This document shows, in pieces, positions 1 through 8,172 of a stretch of 64,000 nucleotides of DNA. Both the position numbers and the translations under genes were made by a program. Source of the stretch: Salinivenus lutea (lineage in GTDB: Bacteria > Bacteroidota > Rhodothermia > Rhodothermales > Salinibacteraceae); NCBI GenBank assembly GCA_002894685.1, contig NCRC01000011.1:1-64000 (forward strand), given 5' to 3'. The notes beneath the pieces are model-generated. The model was not told the DNA's origin and ran no database searches. It worked only from the letters and a program-made list of their open reading frames with translations. How positions within the stretch are numbered: position 1 is the first letter of the stretch; each line of letters starts with the position of its first letter.

Positions 1-99
1 GAGGAAGTTGGGCCCTTCGTAGAAGCAGTCGACGGGGCAGACCTCGACGCAGTCGGTGTACTTGCAGTTGATGCAGGGCTCGGTGACGACGTACGGCAT
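1..99 (-). CDS. fdxA: Ferredoxin, FdxA-like (3' end cut by window edge)
   Basis: The first 33 residues of a ferredoxin are visible; the rest lies beyond base 1. The reading begins [20 protein letters not shown] and continues with CPVDCF, giving the C-x2-C-x4-C-x3-C-P spacing of 7Fe/8Fe seven-iron ferredoxins (C9, C12, C17, C21). Such proteins are small cytoplasmic electron carriers. It points away from the SufR-like gene at 618, with a small unknown gene between them. Assignment to the FdxA type rests on the N-terminal cluster only. Confidence 0.9.
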   Translation of the reverse strand, partial: MPYVVTEPCINCKYTDCVEVCPVDCFYEGPNFL

Positions 100-193
100 A
101 GAGAGTCGAAATGGGGAAAGGAAGGAGGAATCAGAGGCGTGCGGCCTGGAGGGGCGGCTTCGTAATGCGGGGGCACAGCGGGGCCTGTCCCCC

Positions 194-436
194 TCAGGCG
201 CCGCCCGTATCCGCCTGACATTTGCAGAGGGCCTCGAGCCCGCGAGCGTCCACCACGAGCAGGCGCCGCCGACCGCGGCCCGCATCAAGGATGACGCCCT
301 CGGCGGCTCGCTCTCGGAGGCACGAGACCACCGACGCGGGGGTCAGGCGAAACCACTCCGAGAACCGGCGGAGCGAGCCCACCGCTTCCCCGTCTTCCGC
401 AACGTGAACCGTAGGGGCAGAGGAGCGCATTGGCAT
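194..436 (-). CDS. Small putative winged-helix protein
   Basis: An 80-residue frame starting [20 protein letters not shown]. The middle part ([20 protein letters not shown]) reads like a helix-turn-helix followed by a short wing ([15 protein letters not shown]). The open frame extends upstream to 820, antisense to the next gene, but the start at 436 leaves the whole intergenic region free and has the better codon pattern. Its place beside ferredoxin and a SufR-like regulator hints at a redox or iron-sulfur context. No family was recognised, and it could be a chance frame. Confidence 0.4.
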   Translation of the reverse strand: MPMRSSAPTVHVAEDGEAVGSLRRFSEWFRLTPASVVSCLRERAAEGVILDAGRGRRRLLVVDARGLEALCKCQADTGGA

Positions 437-530
437 AGGGAGAAAGTTGGGAAAACCGTCCAACCGCAACAAGGGAACGCGAGCGGGGTCTTTCAAGTTT
501 TCCGTGGCGATCGCCTTTTTATTGACATCT

Positions 531-561
531 TCTACACAAACTGCTTCCTTGCGCGTGTAGA
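531..561. promoter_or_regulatory. Inverted repeat between divergent genes, operator candidate
   Basis: TCTACAC at 531-537 is mirrored by GTGTAGA at 555-561, so the centres are 24 bases apart. A TTGACA hexamer sits at 522-527 just before the left arm on the plus strand. The repeat lies about 57 bases upstream of the SufR-like start, between divergent genes. That placement suits an autoregulatory operator, but nothing here proves binding. Confidence 0.35.
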
Positions 562-617
562 CCACTACAAAAGTTCCTTTTCCGCCTGCTGTCCGTTCGC
601 CCATCCCGCCCTCCCCC

Positions 618-1253
618 ATGTCATTCCTTGAGCTCCTTTCTTCCGATACAAAACGGCGCCTGTTGGAACTGATGAACCGGCGCGGTGAGATTACCCTCGA
701 GGCCGCCTCCGAGGCGCTCGACCGGGCCCCGCCCACGCTGCGCGAGCATCTCAACCAAATGGACCAGGACGGGCTGGTGGCCCGCCGCACACAGAAGCAT
801 GGGCGTGGCCGGCCGCGCATGTGCTACCGGTTGACCCCGCGGGCCGAGCGGCTGTTTCCGCGGCACGACGGGGCCGTGTTTGCGGAGTTCCTCCAGTACC
901 TCGACGACCACGGAGAGACGGCGCTGATTGAGGGCTTCTTTGCGGACTTCTGGGAGGCGCGGCGGGACGCAGTCGAGCAGCGCCTGCCGACGTCGCTGGA
1001 GGCGGCCGACACGCAGCAGGTGGTCGATGCCGTACGCGCGGTGTTGCAGGACGACGGGTTCATGCCGCAAGTGCAGGTGGAGAAGGACCGCACCACGATT
1101 CAGGAATGCAACTGTCCCTTTGCGGACGTCGTGGAGGTGACGACGCGCCCCTGTGCCTCCGAAGGGTGTTTCTACGAATCACTCTTTGAGGAGGTCGAAC
1201 GAACCCAACACATTCCGGACGGGGACGCAGTGTGCGCCTACACAATCGGATAG
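618..1253 (+). CDS. SufR-like iron-sulfur transcriptional regulator
   Basis: A 211-residue protein with an N-terminal DNA-binding winged helix (about residues 8-75, with TLREHLNQMDQDGLVARR as the recognition region and RGRPRMCYRLT as the wing). A C-terminal cysteine cluster follows (ECNCPF, then CASEGC, then a final C near residue 206). This is the layout of COG2345/SufR regulators, which hold an iron-sulfur cluster and repress iron-sulfur assembly or stress genes. A second member lies at 17494-18132. It is convergent with the helicase gene. The target genes are not visible; an upstream inverted repeat may be its own operator. Confidence 0.8.
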   Translation: MSFLELLSSDTKRRLLELMNRRGEITLEAASEALDRAPPTLREHLNQMDQDGLVARRTQKHGRGRPRMCYRLTPRAERLFPRHDGAVFAEFLQYLDDHGETALIEGFFADFWEARRDAVEQRLPTSLEAADTQQVVDAVRAVLQDDGFMPQVQVEKDRTTIQECNCPFADVVEVTTRPCASEGCFYESLFEEVERTQHIPDGDAVCAYTIG

Positions 1254-1292
1254 GCCGTGCGGGGGCGGCAGCGCGCCCCGCCCGTCGGTCCA

Positions 1293-4200
1293 TCAGGACG
1301 ATGCGGATCTGCCCGCGGCGTCGGTCCGGGACAGCAGGGCCGTCGGCGCCGCGTCGAGGAAGGGCGAGGGGCGGCGGTCGTAGCCGCGCTCCCGACGCGG
1401 ATAGGTGAGCACGAGGGTGCGCTCGGCCCGCGTCATGCCCACGTACAGGAGGCGACGGCTTTCGCGTCGCCCCTCCGGGTCGCGGGCAAAGTAGGGCGGG
1501 AAGGCGCTGTCGTGCACGTCCATGCACACCACCCGCTCAAATTCCAGCCCTTTGGCGCTGTGGTAGGTGGAGAGCGTGACCACGTCCTCGCCCTTCGGCG
1601 TGGTGTCTTCGCCCCAGAGGGCGAGGTGGGTGAGCAGGTCGTCGAGGGCGTCGCTGTGGAGGCGGTCCTCGGCGTAGGGGACGAAGAGGGCGTCCAGGCG
1701 ACGGGCGAGGCCCGGCTGCAGGCCGGCGGAGGCGGTCAGGAGGGCCTCCTCGTCGATAAGGGTGTACAGCTCATGCTGTCGGAGGCGGTCCGGGAGGGCG
1801 CGGGGGAGGAGCGAGCGGAGGTCGTCCCCGGCGGGCGAGGCGTCGCGCAGGGCCCACGTGTGGCCGACCTGCAGGAGCACGTGCGCATCCGGGGAGAGGG
1901 CGGCCGGGTCGGGGGATTCGTAGGTCAGGGCGGCGACGAGGAGGGGGAGGAGCGGCTCGTGGGCAAAGATGCGATTCTGGCGGGCCCGTTCGGCCTGCAG
2001 GCGCTCCAGGATGCGCTGCTGGTCGCGGCAGTCGGCCAGGGCGCGGTGGGCCGTGTCCGTCTCATCATCCAGCAACTGCTCGCGGAGGGCCGCGGCGCTG
2101 TAGCGTCGCAGGTCGGGAAACAGTTCGTGTGCGGCGGGGAGCAGATCGTACGTGGCGGCCCAGGGGGCGTCCGTTCCATGCTCCCTGGCGAGGCGACGGA
2201 GCACGCGAAAGTCGTAGCGCTGCCCGTTGTGCGCGGCGAGCGGGGCGGGGCCCACGAAGTCGCAGAAGTCGGCCCACACCTCGGCCTCGGGGCGCGCGTC
2301 CGCAAAGTCGGTGTCGGGGTCGAGGCCGCAGACCTCGCGCAGGGTTTCGCGCTCGTCGTCGGTCAGGTCGTCGGGAAGCTCGACGAGCGCCTCAAACGTG
2401 TCCGTCACCGTGCCGTCCTGCACCTTGAGGGCACCGATTTCGGCGATGCGACAGTGCCGCGGGTCGAGGCTGGTGGCCTCCAGGTCCACCATCACGTATT
2501 CGGGGAAGAGCGGCTCGGCGGCGGAGGGACCGGTGGCCTGCTGCAGGAGCTTGAACAGGCGAACGGAGGGGCTGTGGAACGCGTCGTCCGGATCGACCAC
2601 GCGTACGGCGTCCGGGTCGAGGCCCATCAGGCGCTGCCGGTCGGGCGAAACGGCCGGGGCCCGATCCAGGAGCAGGATCTGCGGCCGGTCCGCGTCGGGG
2701 GGCAGGGCGCCGGTGCGCTCCGCCCAGTCGGAGAAGGCCTCCAGGTCGGTGGTGAGCACCACGTCGTCGGGGCCGAGCGGGGGAATGCCGCCCTCGGCGG
2801 GGCGGACGAACAGGGCCTCCTGGGCCTCGGGCAGCGGCGCGGGCGGGTCGGTTTCGATGCCGAGGGCGCGGCGCACGAGTTGTCGCCACAGCCGCGTGAT
2901 CTGGGGCGTGCGGTGGTGAAGCAGCAGGCGGGCATCGTCCGCGGGCGTCTCGTGCCACCGGGCCAGCAGGGCGCCGGCCGTTTGAAGCGACGCCCACTGG
3001 CTGGGGTCGCGCAGCGTGTCGGCGTGGCGGGTGAGCAGCTGGAGCGGGTCGCCGAGCTGGCGCAGGGCCTCGCGGGCGAACGGGCCGATGGTGAGGGCGT
3101 CGTCCTGGGTGGTCTGGAGAAGGTTGGTGATGGTGGCGTACGTGCGGTCGAGCCGGTCGGCGGCGGCGGTGAGCTGGGCATTCTGCCGGGCCGACGGGTT
3201 GGAGACGAGTGTCTGAAAGGCGGCCCAGGTGCTTTTGTCGTCCATGTGGCGCTGCCGGAAGTCCCGGAGCCGGGCCATGACGTCGTCCGAGAGCATGCGC
3301 TCCAGCAGGTCGGTCATGGGGCCGTCGATGGGGCGGGTGCGCCGGCGGGCGTCCACCACGCGGAGCAGGGCGTGGAGCTTGCGGGCCGGGGGCGTGTCCA
3401 GCAGGTCCTCGCTGCTGCTGGTCTCGCAGGCGATGCCGGCGGCCAGGAAGTCCCGCTCCAGGGCCGCGAGGCGCTGGTTCTGCCGGGCCAGGACGGCCAC
3501 CTCGCGTCGAGCGGCGCCGTCGTCGAGCCACGACTGGATTTGGTCGAGGGCCACTTGGCGTTCGGCTTCCGCGTCGGCACAGGCCATCAGCCGCACGGGC
3601 TCCACGCTGTCGTCCTGGGTGCGGATGTCGCCGCGCTGCTTGAGGCGGGTGCCGGTGTCGAGCACGGACTCGGCGACCGCGTAGATGGCGCGGTTCGAGC
3701 GGTAGTTGGTGGTGAGGACGTGTCGGGTGCCGTTCGCCTCCGTGCAGCCGAACGTTTCGATGTAGCGGTGGATGTTTTCGGGGCGGGCGCCGCGGAAGCG
3801 GTAGACGGACTGGTCGTCGTCGGCCACGCAGAAGAGGTGCACGTTTTCTTGGCCGAGGCGGCGGAGGAGGTCGAACTGGACCGGGTCGGTGTCCTGAAAT
3901 TCGTCGACCAGCACGGCCGCAATCGCTTCGGCCACGGTTTTCCGCACATCGTCGCGGTTGCGCAGCAGGTCGCGGGTCTTTACGAGCAGGTCGTCGAAGT
4001 CGAGGGCCCCGCGCTCCTCGAGCATGTCGCCGTAGGCGTGGAGGCCGTCGGTGAGCCGGCCGGACACCGTGTCGATGCCGAGCTTGATGCGGCTGATATG
4101 CGTTTTGACCTGGCGGTAGCTGTGGAGGTCGTGTTCCTTGCACCAGCTCTTGTGGGCGTCGAACCACCGCTGCCAGAACGCATCGGCCACGGCGTCGTCG

Positions 4201-4541
4201 ATCACGATGAAATCATCGGGCACGTCGGCGGGGGCCGTGTGCTCCCGCAGGAGGTCGTAGCAGAAGTGGTGGAGCGTACCGGCGCGGACGTGCTGGGCCT
4301 CGGGGCCCACCAGGTCGGCGAGGCGGTCCGTGAGCTGGCGGGCGGCCCGGCGGGTAAACGTGACGAGGACGAGGCGGGAGGGCGAGATGTCCTGCTTGGC
4401 GATGAGGTAGGCGGCGCGGCAGATGAGCACCCGGGTCTTGCCGGTGCCGGGGCCCGCCACCACGAGCTGGGGGTCCATCGAGGCCGCGACGGCGGCGCGC
4501 TGGGCGTCGTTCAGGTCGGGCCAGTCTGAGGAATCGGGCAT
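1293..4541 (-). CDS. UvrD/PcrA-type helicase with inserted DnaQ-like exonuclease
   Basis: A 1082-residue SF1A helicase. The Q-motif LNDAQRAAV and the Walker A GPGTGKT (residues 30-36) open the protein. The Walker B VDEFQDTD is near 212, then DDDQSVYRFRGA. Motif V (STYHSAKGLEFERVV) and motif VI (LLYVGMTRAERTL, near 1030) close it. Between them, about residues 680-850, lies a complete DEDDh exonuclease: VMVDLEATSLD, AAHNGQRYDFRVL and AHRALADCRD supply the acidic residues and the general-base histidine. The protein should unwind DNA and trim 3' ends, so a repair role is likely. UvrD and PcrA are usually 700-750 residues, so the extra length is the exonuclease plus a large middle region. Confidence 0.93.
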   Translation of the reverse strand: MPDSSDWPDLNDAQRAAVAASMDPQLVVAGPGTGKTRVLICRAAYLIAKQDISPSRLVLVTFTRRAARQLTDRLADLVGPEAQHVRAGTLHHFCYDLLREHTAPADVPDDFIVIDDAVADAFWQRWFDAHKSWCKEHDLHSYRQVKTHISRIKLGIDTVSGRLTDGLHAYGDMLEERGALDFDDLLVKTRDLLRNRDDVRKTVAEAIAAVLVDEFQDTDPVQFDLLRRLGQENVHLFCVADDDQSVYRFRGARPENIHRYIETFGCTEANGTRHVLTTNYRSNRAIYAVAESVLDTGTRLKQRGDIRTQDDSVEPVRLMACADAEAERQVALDQIQSWLDDGAARREVAVLARQNQRLAALERDFLAAGIACETSSSEDLLDTPPARKLHALLRVVDARRRTRPIDGPMTDLLERMLSDDVMARLRDFRQRHMDDKSTWAAFQTLVSNPSARQNAQLTAAADRLDRTYATITNLLQTTQDDALTIGPFAREALRQLGDPLQLLTRHADTLRDPSQWASLQTAGALLARWHETPADDARLLLHHRTPQITRLWRQLVRRALGIETDPPAPLPEAQEALFVRPAEGGIPPLGPDDVVLTTDLEAFSDWAERTGALPPDADRPQILLLDRAPAVSPDRQRLMGLDPDAVRVVDPDDAFHSPSVRLFKLLQQATGPSAAEPLFPEYVMVDLEATSLDPRHCRIAEIGALKVQDGTVTDTFEALVELPDDLTDDERETLREVCGLDPDTDFADARPEAEVWADFCDFVGPAPLAAHNGQRYDFRVLRRLAREHGTDAPWAATYDLLPAAHELFPDLRRYSAAALREQLLDDETDTAHRALADCRDQQRILERLQAERARQNRIFAHEPLLPLLVAALTYESPDPAALSPDAHVLLQVGHTWALRDASPAGDDLRSLLPRALPDRLRQHELYTLIDEEALLTASAGLQPGLARRLDALFVPYAEDRLHSDALDDLLTHLALWGEDTTPKGEDVVTLSTYHSAKGLEFERVVCMDVHDSAFPPYFARDPEGRRESRRLLYVGMTRAERTLVLTYPRRERGYDRRPSPFLDAAPTALLSRTDAAGRSASS

Positions 4542-4835
4542 CGGAGGAGGAGAGAAGGGAAAGGTCGTTGGAAGGGGCGGTATGGGGGGTCGTCAATGTG
4601 CGAACGCCCCGATTCTTCCCGGAGGCGCTGGGCCACTGGGCAGCGACCGGTGGGCTCGTTCCCGAAACGGGATCGTTTGTGCCTCAGACGCAGGCGCCCC
4701 CCGGACGGGGCGCTGCGGGCAGGGGCGTATCGAAAAGAGCGTCCCAGTTTCATTTCATCTTAGCGGGGGGCAGTTGCGGAAGACGCCGAGCACGTGTACC
4801 CTCATCGTACGTCAGGCGCCACTGTTAAGCCCATC
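4542..4835. other. Intergenic region before the riboswitch
   Basis: No gene was found in this divergent gap. It must hold the promoter of the helicase (minus strand) and that of the riboswitch transcript (plus strand). I could not pick a convincing hexamer pair for either. Short open frames here have no start context or composition typical of the neighbours. Confidence 0.5.
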
Positions 4836-4946
4836 CTCATTTCGAAGGGAGTAGGGACCAGGCCCGATGATCCCCTGGCAACCGTCTCGGCTCCGCCGGG
4901 AAACTGGTGCCCCATCCTGCCCCGCCCCCAAGCGGGGACCGATGAG
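4836..4946 (+). promoter_or_regulatory. SAM-I (S-box) riboswitch
   Basis: The order of elements is that of the S-box aptamer. The P1 left arm is CTCAT at 4836-4840, then GGGACCAGGCCCGATGA, CCTGGCAACC, GGTGCCCCATCCTGCC, a closing GC-rich stem, and the P1 right arm ATGAG at 4942-4946. This aptamer binds S-adenosylmethionine and usually turns the downstream gene off when methionine is plentiful. The downstream gene is the TonB-dependent receptor at 5360. A small stem at 4956-4975 (GCATCC/GGATGC) follows, but I see no clear U-tract, so termination or translation control is unresolved. Confidence 0.93.
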
Positions 4947-5359
4947 CGGAGGGTCGCATCCAGAACGCGGGATGCCTCTTCTGCTCGTTGCGGAAGGGGC
5001 TTTTCACTGCGCCGTCACGTGCGCGACACGCCCGCTTTTTTGCTGGAGTCCTGACATGATTGTCTCTTTGTCGTTTGCGTCGGGGACTGCCTCCGCGACG
5101 TTCCCACCCTGCCCCCTTGCCCCCGCCCCGAAACCGTGTGGCGGGGATGGTCTCTGTATGGGGGAGATCTCCTGTCGATAGGGCGACTCGGCCCCGCCGC
5201 TGCGCCCCGGTCTGTGGTTCCTGCACGACGCAGGGCCCTTGTCCGACCGGTCCGTGTGGTCGCTGGGCGCTTCGTCGCGTACGGGGCTCATGACGTCCAG
5301 GCGGACGCGTGGGCCCAGTTCTCACACGCGCATTCTCGCTGATCTGATTTCCCTATACC
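4947..5359 (+). other. Long leader between SAM riboswitch and receptor gene
   Basis: About 410 bases without a convincing gene. A short GCATCC/GGATGC hairpin lies at 4956-4975. The region is GC-rich and the frames in it are not protein-like. It may be a long 5' leader, or hold an expression platform with rho-type control. A second promoter cannot be excluded. Confidence 0.45.
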
Positions 5360-8101
5360 ATGCATACATTCGATACGTTGCTTTTTGCTTCTTCTACGTC
5401 GCGGCGTGGCGCCTTCGTGGGCCTGCTCGCCGGCCTGTTGCTTGCGATGGGCGGCCTCGGGCTTTCCACGGCGCACGCCCAGTCCACCGCCACCATTGAG
5501 GGGCGGGTCGTGGACGCCGAGACGGGCGATCCGCTCGTGGGGGCCAACCTGCAGGCGGTTGGCACCGAGCGGGGCACCGCCACGAACGCCGAGGGGCGCT
5601 ATTCGCTGTCCGTCCCGGCCGGCTCCGTGACGCTCCGCGCCAGCTTTGTCGGCTTTACGGCGCGGCAGCAGGAGCTGACCCTTGAGGCGGGCCAGACCTA
5701 CGAGGTGGACTTTTCGCTGCCGCCTGGCTCCACGCTCGAGGACGTGGTGGTCGTCGGAAGTCGAGGACAGGGGCGTTCGGCTCTGCGGTCAGCGGCGCCG
5801 GTCGATGCGCTCGGGGTTGACGAACTTGCCGCGGCATCCCCGCAGACGGACCTCAACCAGCTGCTCAACTACACCGCGCCCTCCTTTCAGGTGAACCGGC
5901 AGTCGTCGGCCGACGCGACGGAATTTGTCGACCCGGCGACCCTACGCAGTCTTCCGCCCGATCAACTCCTCGTGCTCGTCAATGGGAAGCGTCGTCACAA
6001 GAGCTCCCTCATCAACACATTGAGTACGGTGGGACGCGGCGCCGCCGGGACGGACCTGAACGCCATCCCGTCGGGGGCCGTCGATCAGATCGAGGTCCTT
6101 CGGAACGGGGCGTCGGCCCAGTACGGATCGGACGCAATCGCGGGCGTTATCAATCTGCAGATGAAGGAGGCGACGGATCAGCTGTCGGCCAGCGTCACGA
6201 CCGGAACCCGCGAGGTGCGTGGCGGCGACCTCGTGAAGGTGGAGGCGAACTACGGGTTTGGGCTCGGCGAGGACGGCTTCGTCAACGTCACCGGCATGCT
6301 GGAAGATCGGCAGCGAACGAACGTGGCGGATGGAAACAGCCTGACCATCTTCCCGAACCGGGACGACGAGGAGGTCTTGCAGGAGCGAGGGCTGGAGCGG
6401 GAGGACTTCTACTACCGCATCGGCCAGTCGGCCATCCAGCAGGGGGCCGTCTTCCTGAACTCGGAGATTGGGCTTAGTGACGATGCGACATTCTACGCCT
6501 TCGGCGGGCTCTCCTACAAGAATGGGATCGGCGCGCCGTTTCGCCGTCTTCCCTCGAGTCCGGCGGCCATGCCCTTCCGGGCCTCAAATCAAAGCCCGTC
6601 CCTGTTCCCGAACGGCTACCAGCCGGAGATGAACTCCGATGTCATCGACCAGTCCCTCACGCTCGGGGTGAAGGGCACGATCAGTGGATGGACGTGGGAC
6701 CTTAGCAACACGTTTGGCCGCAACAGCCTGGACTACCAGATGGACAACACGGTGAACGCCTCGCTGCTGCAGGCCAGCCCCACCAGCATCTACGCCGGAA
6801 AGCATGCCTTCAGTCAAAACACGGCAAACCTCGACGTGTCGCGCTTCTTCGACGAGGCGCTGGCGGGTGTCAACGTGGCCTTCGGTGGGGCCTACCGGAT
6901 CGATCACTACGAAATTATGGCCGGGGAGGAAGCGTCCTATCGCGACTACGGCCGCGTGCAGCTGATCGATAACACGGGCCCGGAGCCGACGCTGGTCACC
7001 CGGGACACGCTCGGCAAAGATCCGGGCTCTCAGGGCTTCGTGGGCTTCCGCCCCGAAAATGAGGTCGACCGCACCCGAAGTAACGCGGCCGCCTACCTCG
7101 ATACAGAGGTGAACCTCACCGAGGAGCTTCTGGTGACCGCTGCCGGACGCTATGAAAACTACAGCGACTTCGGACGCACGCTGACGGGGCGGGTCGCGGC
7201 GCGGCTCGGCCTGTTCGACGGACGCCTCAACCTGCGAGGGTCCGTAGGCAGTGGCTTCCGGGCCCCGTCCCTCCACCAGATCTACTTCAACGAGGTGCGC
7301 ACGGACCTCAACGACGACGGCGAGCTGGTGAACATCGGAACCTTCAGCAACGACAGTGAGGTGGCACGCGTGCTCGGGATTCCGGAGCTGGAAGAAGAGC
7401 GCTCCCGCAACCTGAGCGTCGGCCTTACGGCCAGCCCGCTTGAAAACCTGGACCTCACGATCGATGCCTATAACATTCACGTGGACGACCGGGTGATCCT
7501 CACCGGCACCTTTGGCAGTAGCCCCGGTATCGCGGACCTGTTGCAGGAGGTGGGGGCGCAGAACGCCCAGCTCTTCGCCAACGGGGCCGACACCGAAACC
7601 CGGGGGCTCGACGTGGTGGCGACGTACCGTCTCCGCACCGGTTTTGGCAACGCGGAGCTTTCGGCGTCGGGCAACCTCAACGACACCGACATCGAGGCAC
7701 TGAATGTCCCGCCGACCCTGCAGGGCGCGGAAGAAACGTTCTTTGGTCGCCAACAGCAGGGGTTCCTGACGGAGAGCAATCCGGAGTCGAAGGTTACCCT
7801 CTCGGCGGACCTCGAACGAGGGCCCGTCTCGCTTCTGGTGCGCACGGTACGTTTCGGGGAGCAGGTGCGCCCGGGCTTCGCCGAGGACCAGGTGCACAGT
7901 CCCGAATGGGTGGTGGACGCGACGGCCTCCTACCAGCTGACCGAGGCAGCGACCGTTAGCGTCGGGGCCAACAACCTCTTTAACAACTTCCCCGACAAGC
8001 AAATCGCGGGGAACTCCTTCTTCGGCGTGTTCGACTACGCGCCGGTGCAGCAGGGCTTTGACGGGGCGTTCTACTTCGCCCGGCTCAACGTGACGCTGTA
8101 G
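5360..8101 (+). CDS. TonB-dependent outer-membrane receptor under SAM riboswitch
   Basis: A 913-residue outer-membrane receptor. A signal peptide ends near residue 41 (GLSTAHAQS). A carboxypeptidase-regulatory-like domain follows (about 45-120: IEGRVVDAETGDPLVGANL), then the plug (QINTL-like part with IPSGAVDQIEVLRNGASAQY near 250) and a 22-strand-type barrel to the C-terminal aromatic residue region (FYFARLNVTL). Such receptors import bound ligands with TonB energy. Control by a SAM riboswitch suggests a methionine-related ligand, cobalamin or another sulfur compound; the sequence does not say which. It is transcribed alone, and a hairpin terminator follows at 8130. Confidence 0.93.
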   Translation: MHTFDTLLFASSTSRRGAFVGLLAGLLLAMGGLGLSTAHAQSTATIEGRVVDAETGDPLVGANLQAVGTERGTATNAEGRYSLSVPAGSVTLRASFVGFTARQQELTLEAGQTYEVDFSLPPGSTLEDVVVVGSRGQGRSALRSAAPVDALGVDELAAASPQTDLNQLLNYTAPSFQVNRQSSADATEFVDPATLRSLPPDQLLVLVNGKRRHKSSLINTLSTVGRGAAGTDLNAIPSGAVDQIEVLRNGASAQYGSDAIAGVINLQMKEATDQLSASVTTGTREVRGGDLVKVEANYGFGLGEDGFVNVTGMLEDRQRTNVADGNSLTIFPNRDDEEVLQERGLEREDFYYRIGQSAIQQGAVFLNSEIGLSDDATFYAFGGLSYKNGIGAPFRRLPSSPAAMPFRASNQSPSLFPNGYQPEMNSDVIDQSLTLGVKGTISGWTWDLSNTFGRNSLDYQMDNTVNASLLQASPTSIYAGKHAFSQNTANLDVSRFFDEALAGVNVAFGGAYRIDHYEIMAGEEASYRDYGRVQLIDNTGPEPTLVTRDTLGKDPGSQGFVGFRPENEVDRTRSNAAAYLDTEVNLTEELLVTAAGRYENYSDFGRTLTGRVAARLGLFDGRLNLRGSVGSGFRAPSLHQIYFNEVRTDLNDDGELVNIGTFSNDSEVARVLGIPELEEERSRNLSVGLTASPLENLDLTIDAYNIHVDDRVILTGTFGSSPGIADLLQEVGAQNAQLFANGADTETRGLDVVATYRLRTGFGNAELSASGNLNDTDIEALNVPPTLQGAEETFFGRQQQGFLTESNPESKVTLSADLERGPVSLLVRTVRFGEQVRPGFAEDQVHSPEWVVDATASYQLTEAATVSVGANNLFNNFPDKQIAGNSFFGVFDYAPVQQGFDGAFYFARLNVTL

Positions 8102-8129
8102 TCGGCCCGCGGCACATTGTAGAACCGGC

Positions 8130-8167
8130 ACCGGCCCGTGTCGTCCGTTCGGACGAGGCGGGCCGGT
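8130..8167. terminator. Bidirectional hairpin between convergent genes
   Basis: ACCGGCCCG and TCGTCCG pair with CGGACGA and CGGGCCGGT around a short loop, giving a stem of about 16 pairs with one mismatch. It lies between the receptor stop and the permease stop, so it can serve both. There is no strong T-run on either side. Confidence 0.65.
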
Positions 8168-8172
8168 CGTCG

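Noticed and set aside
1257-4529. A 1090-codon plus-strand frame opposite the helicase
   Set aside because: It is a GC-rich antisense shadow; the minus strand encodes a complete helicase with all motifs in order.
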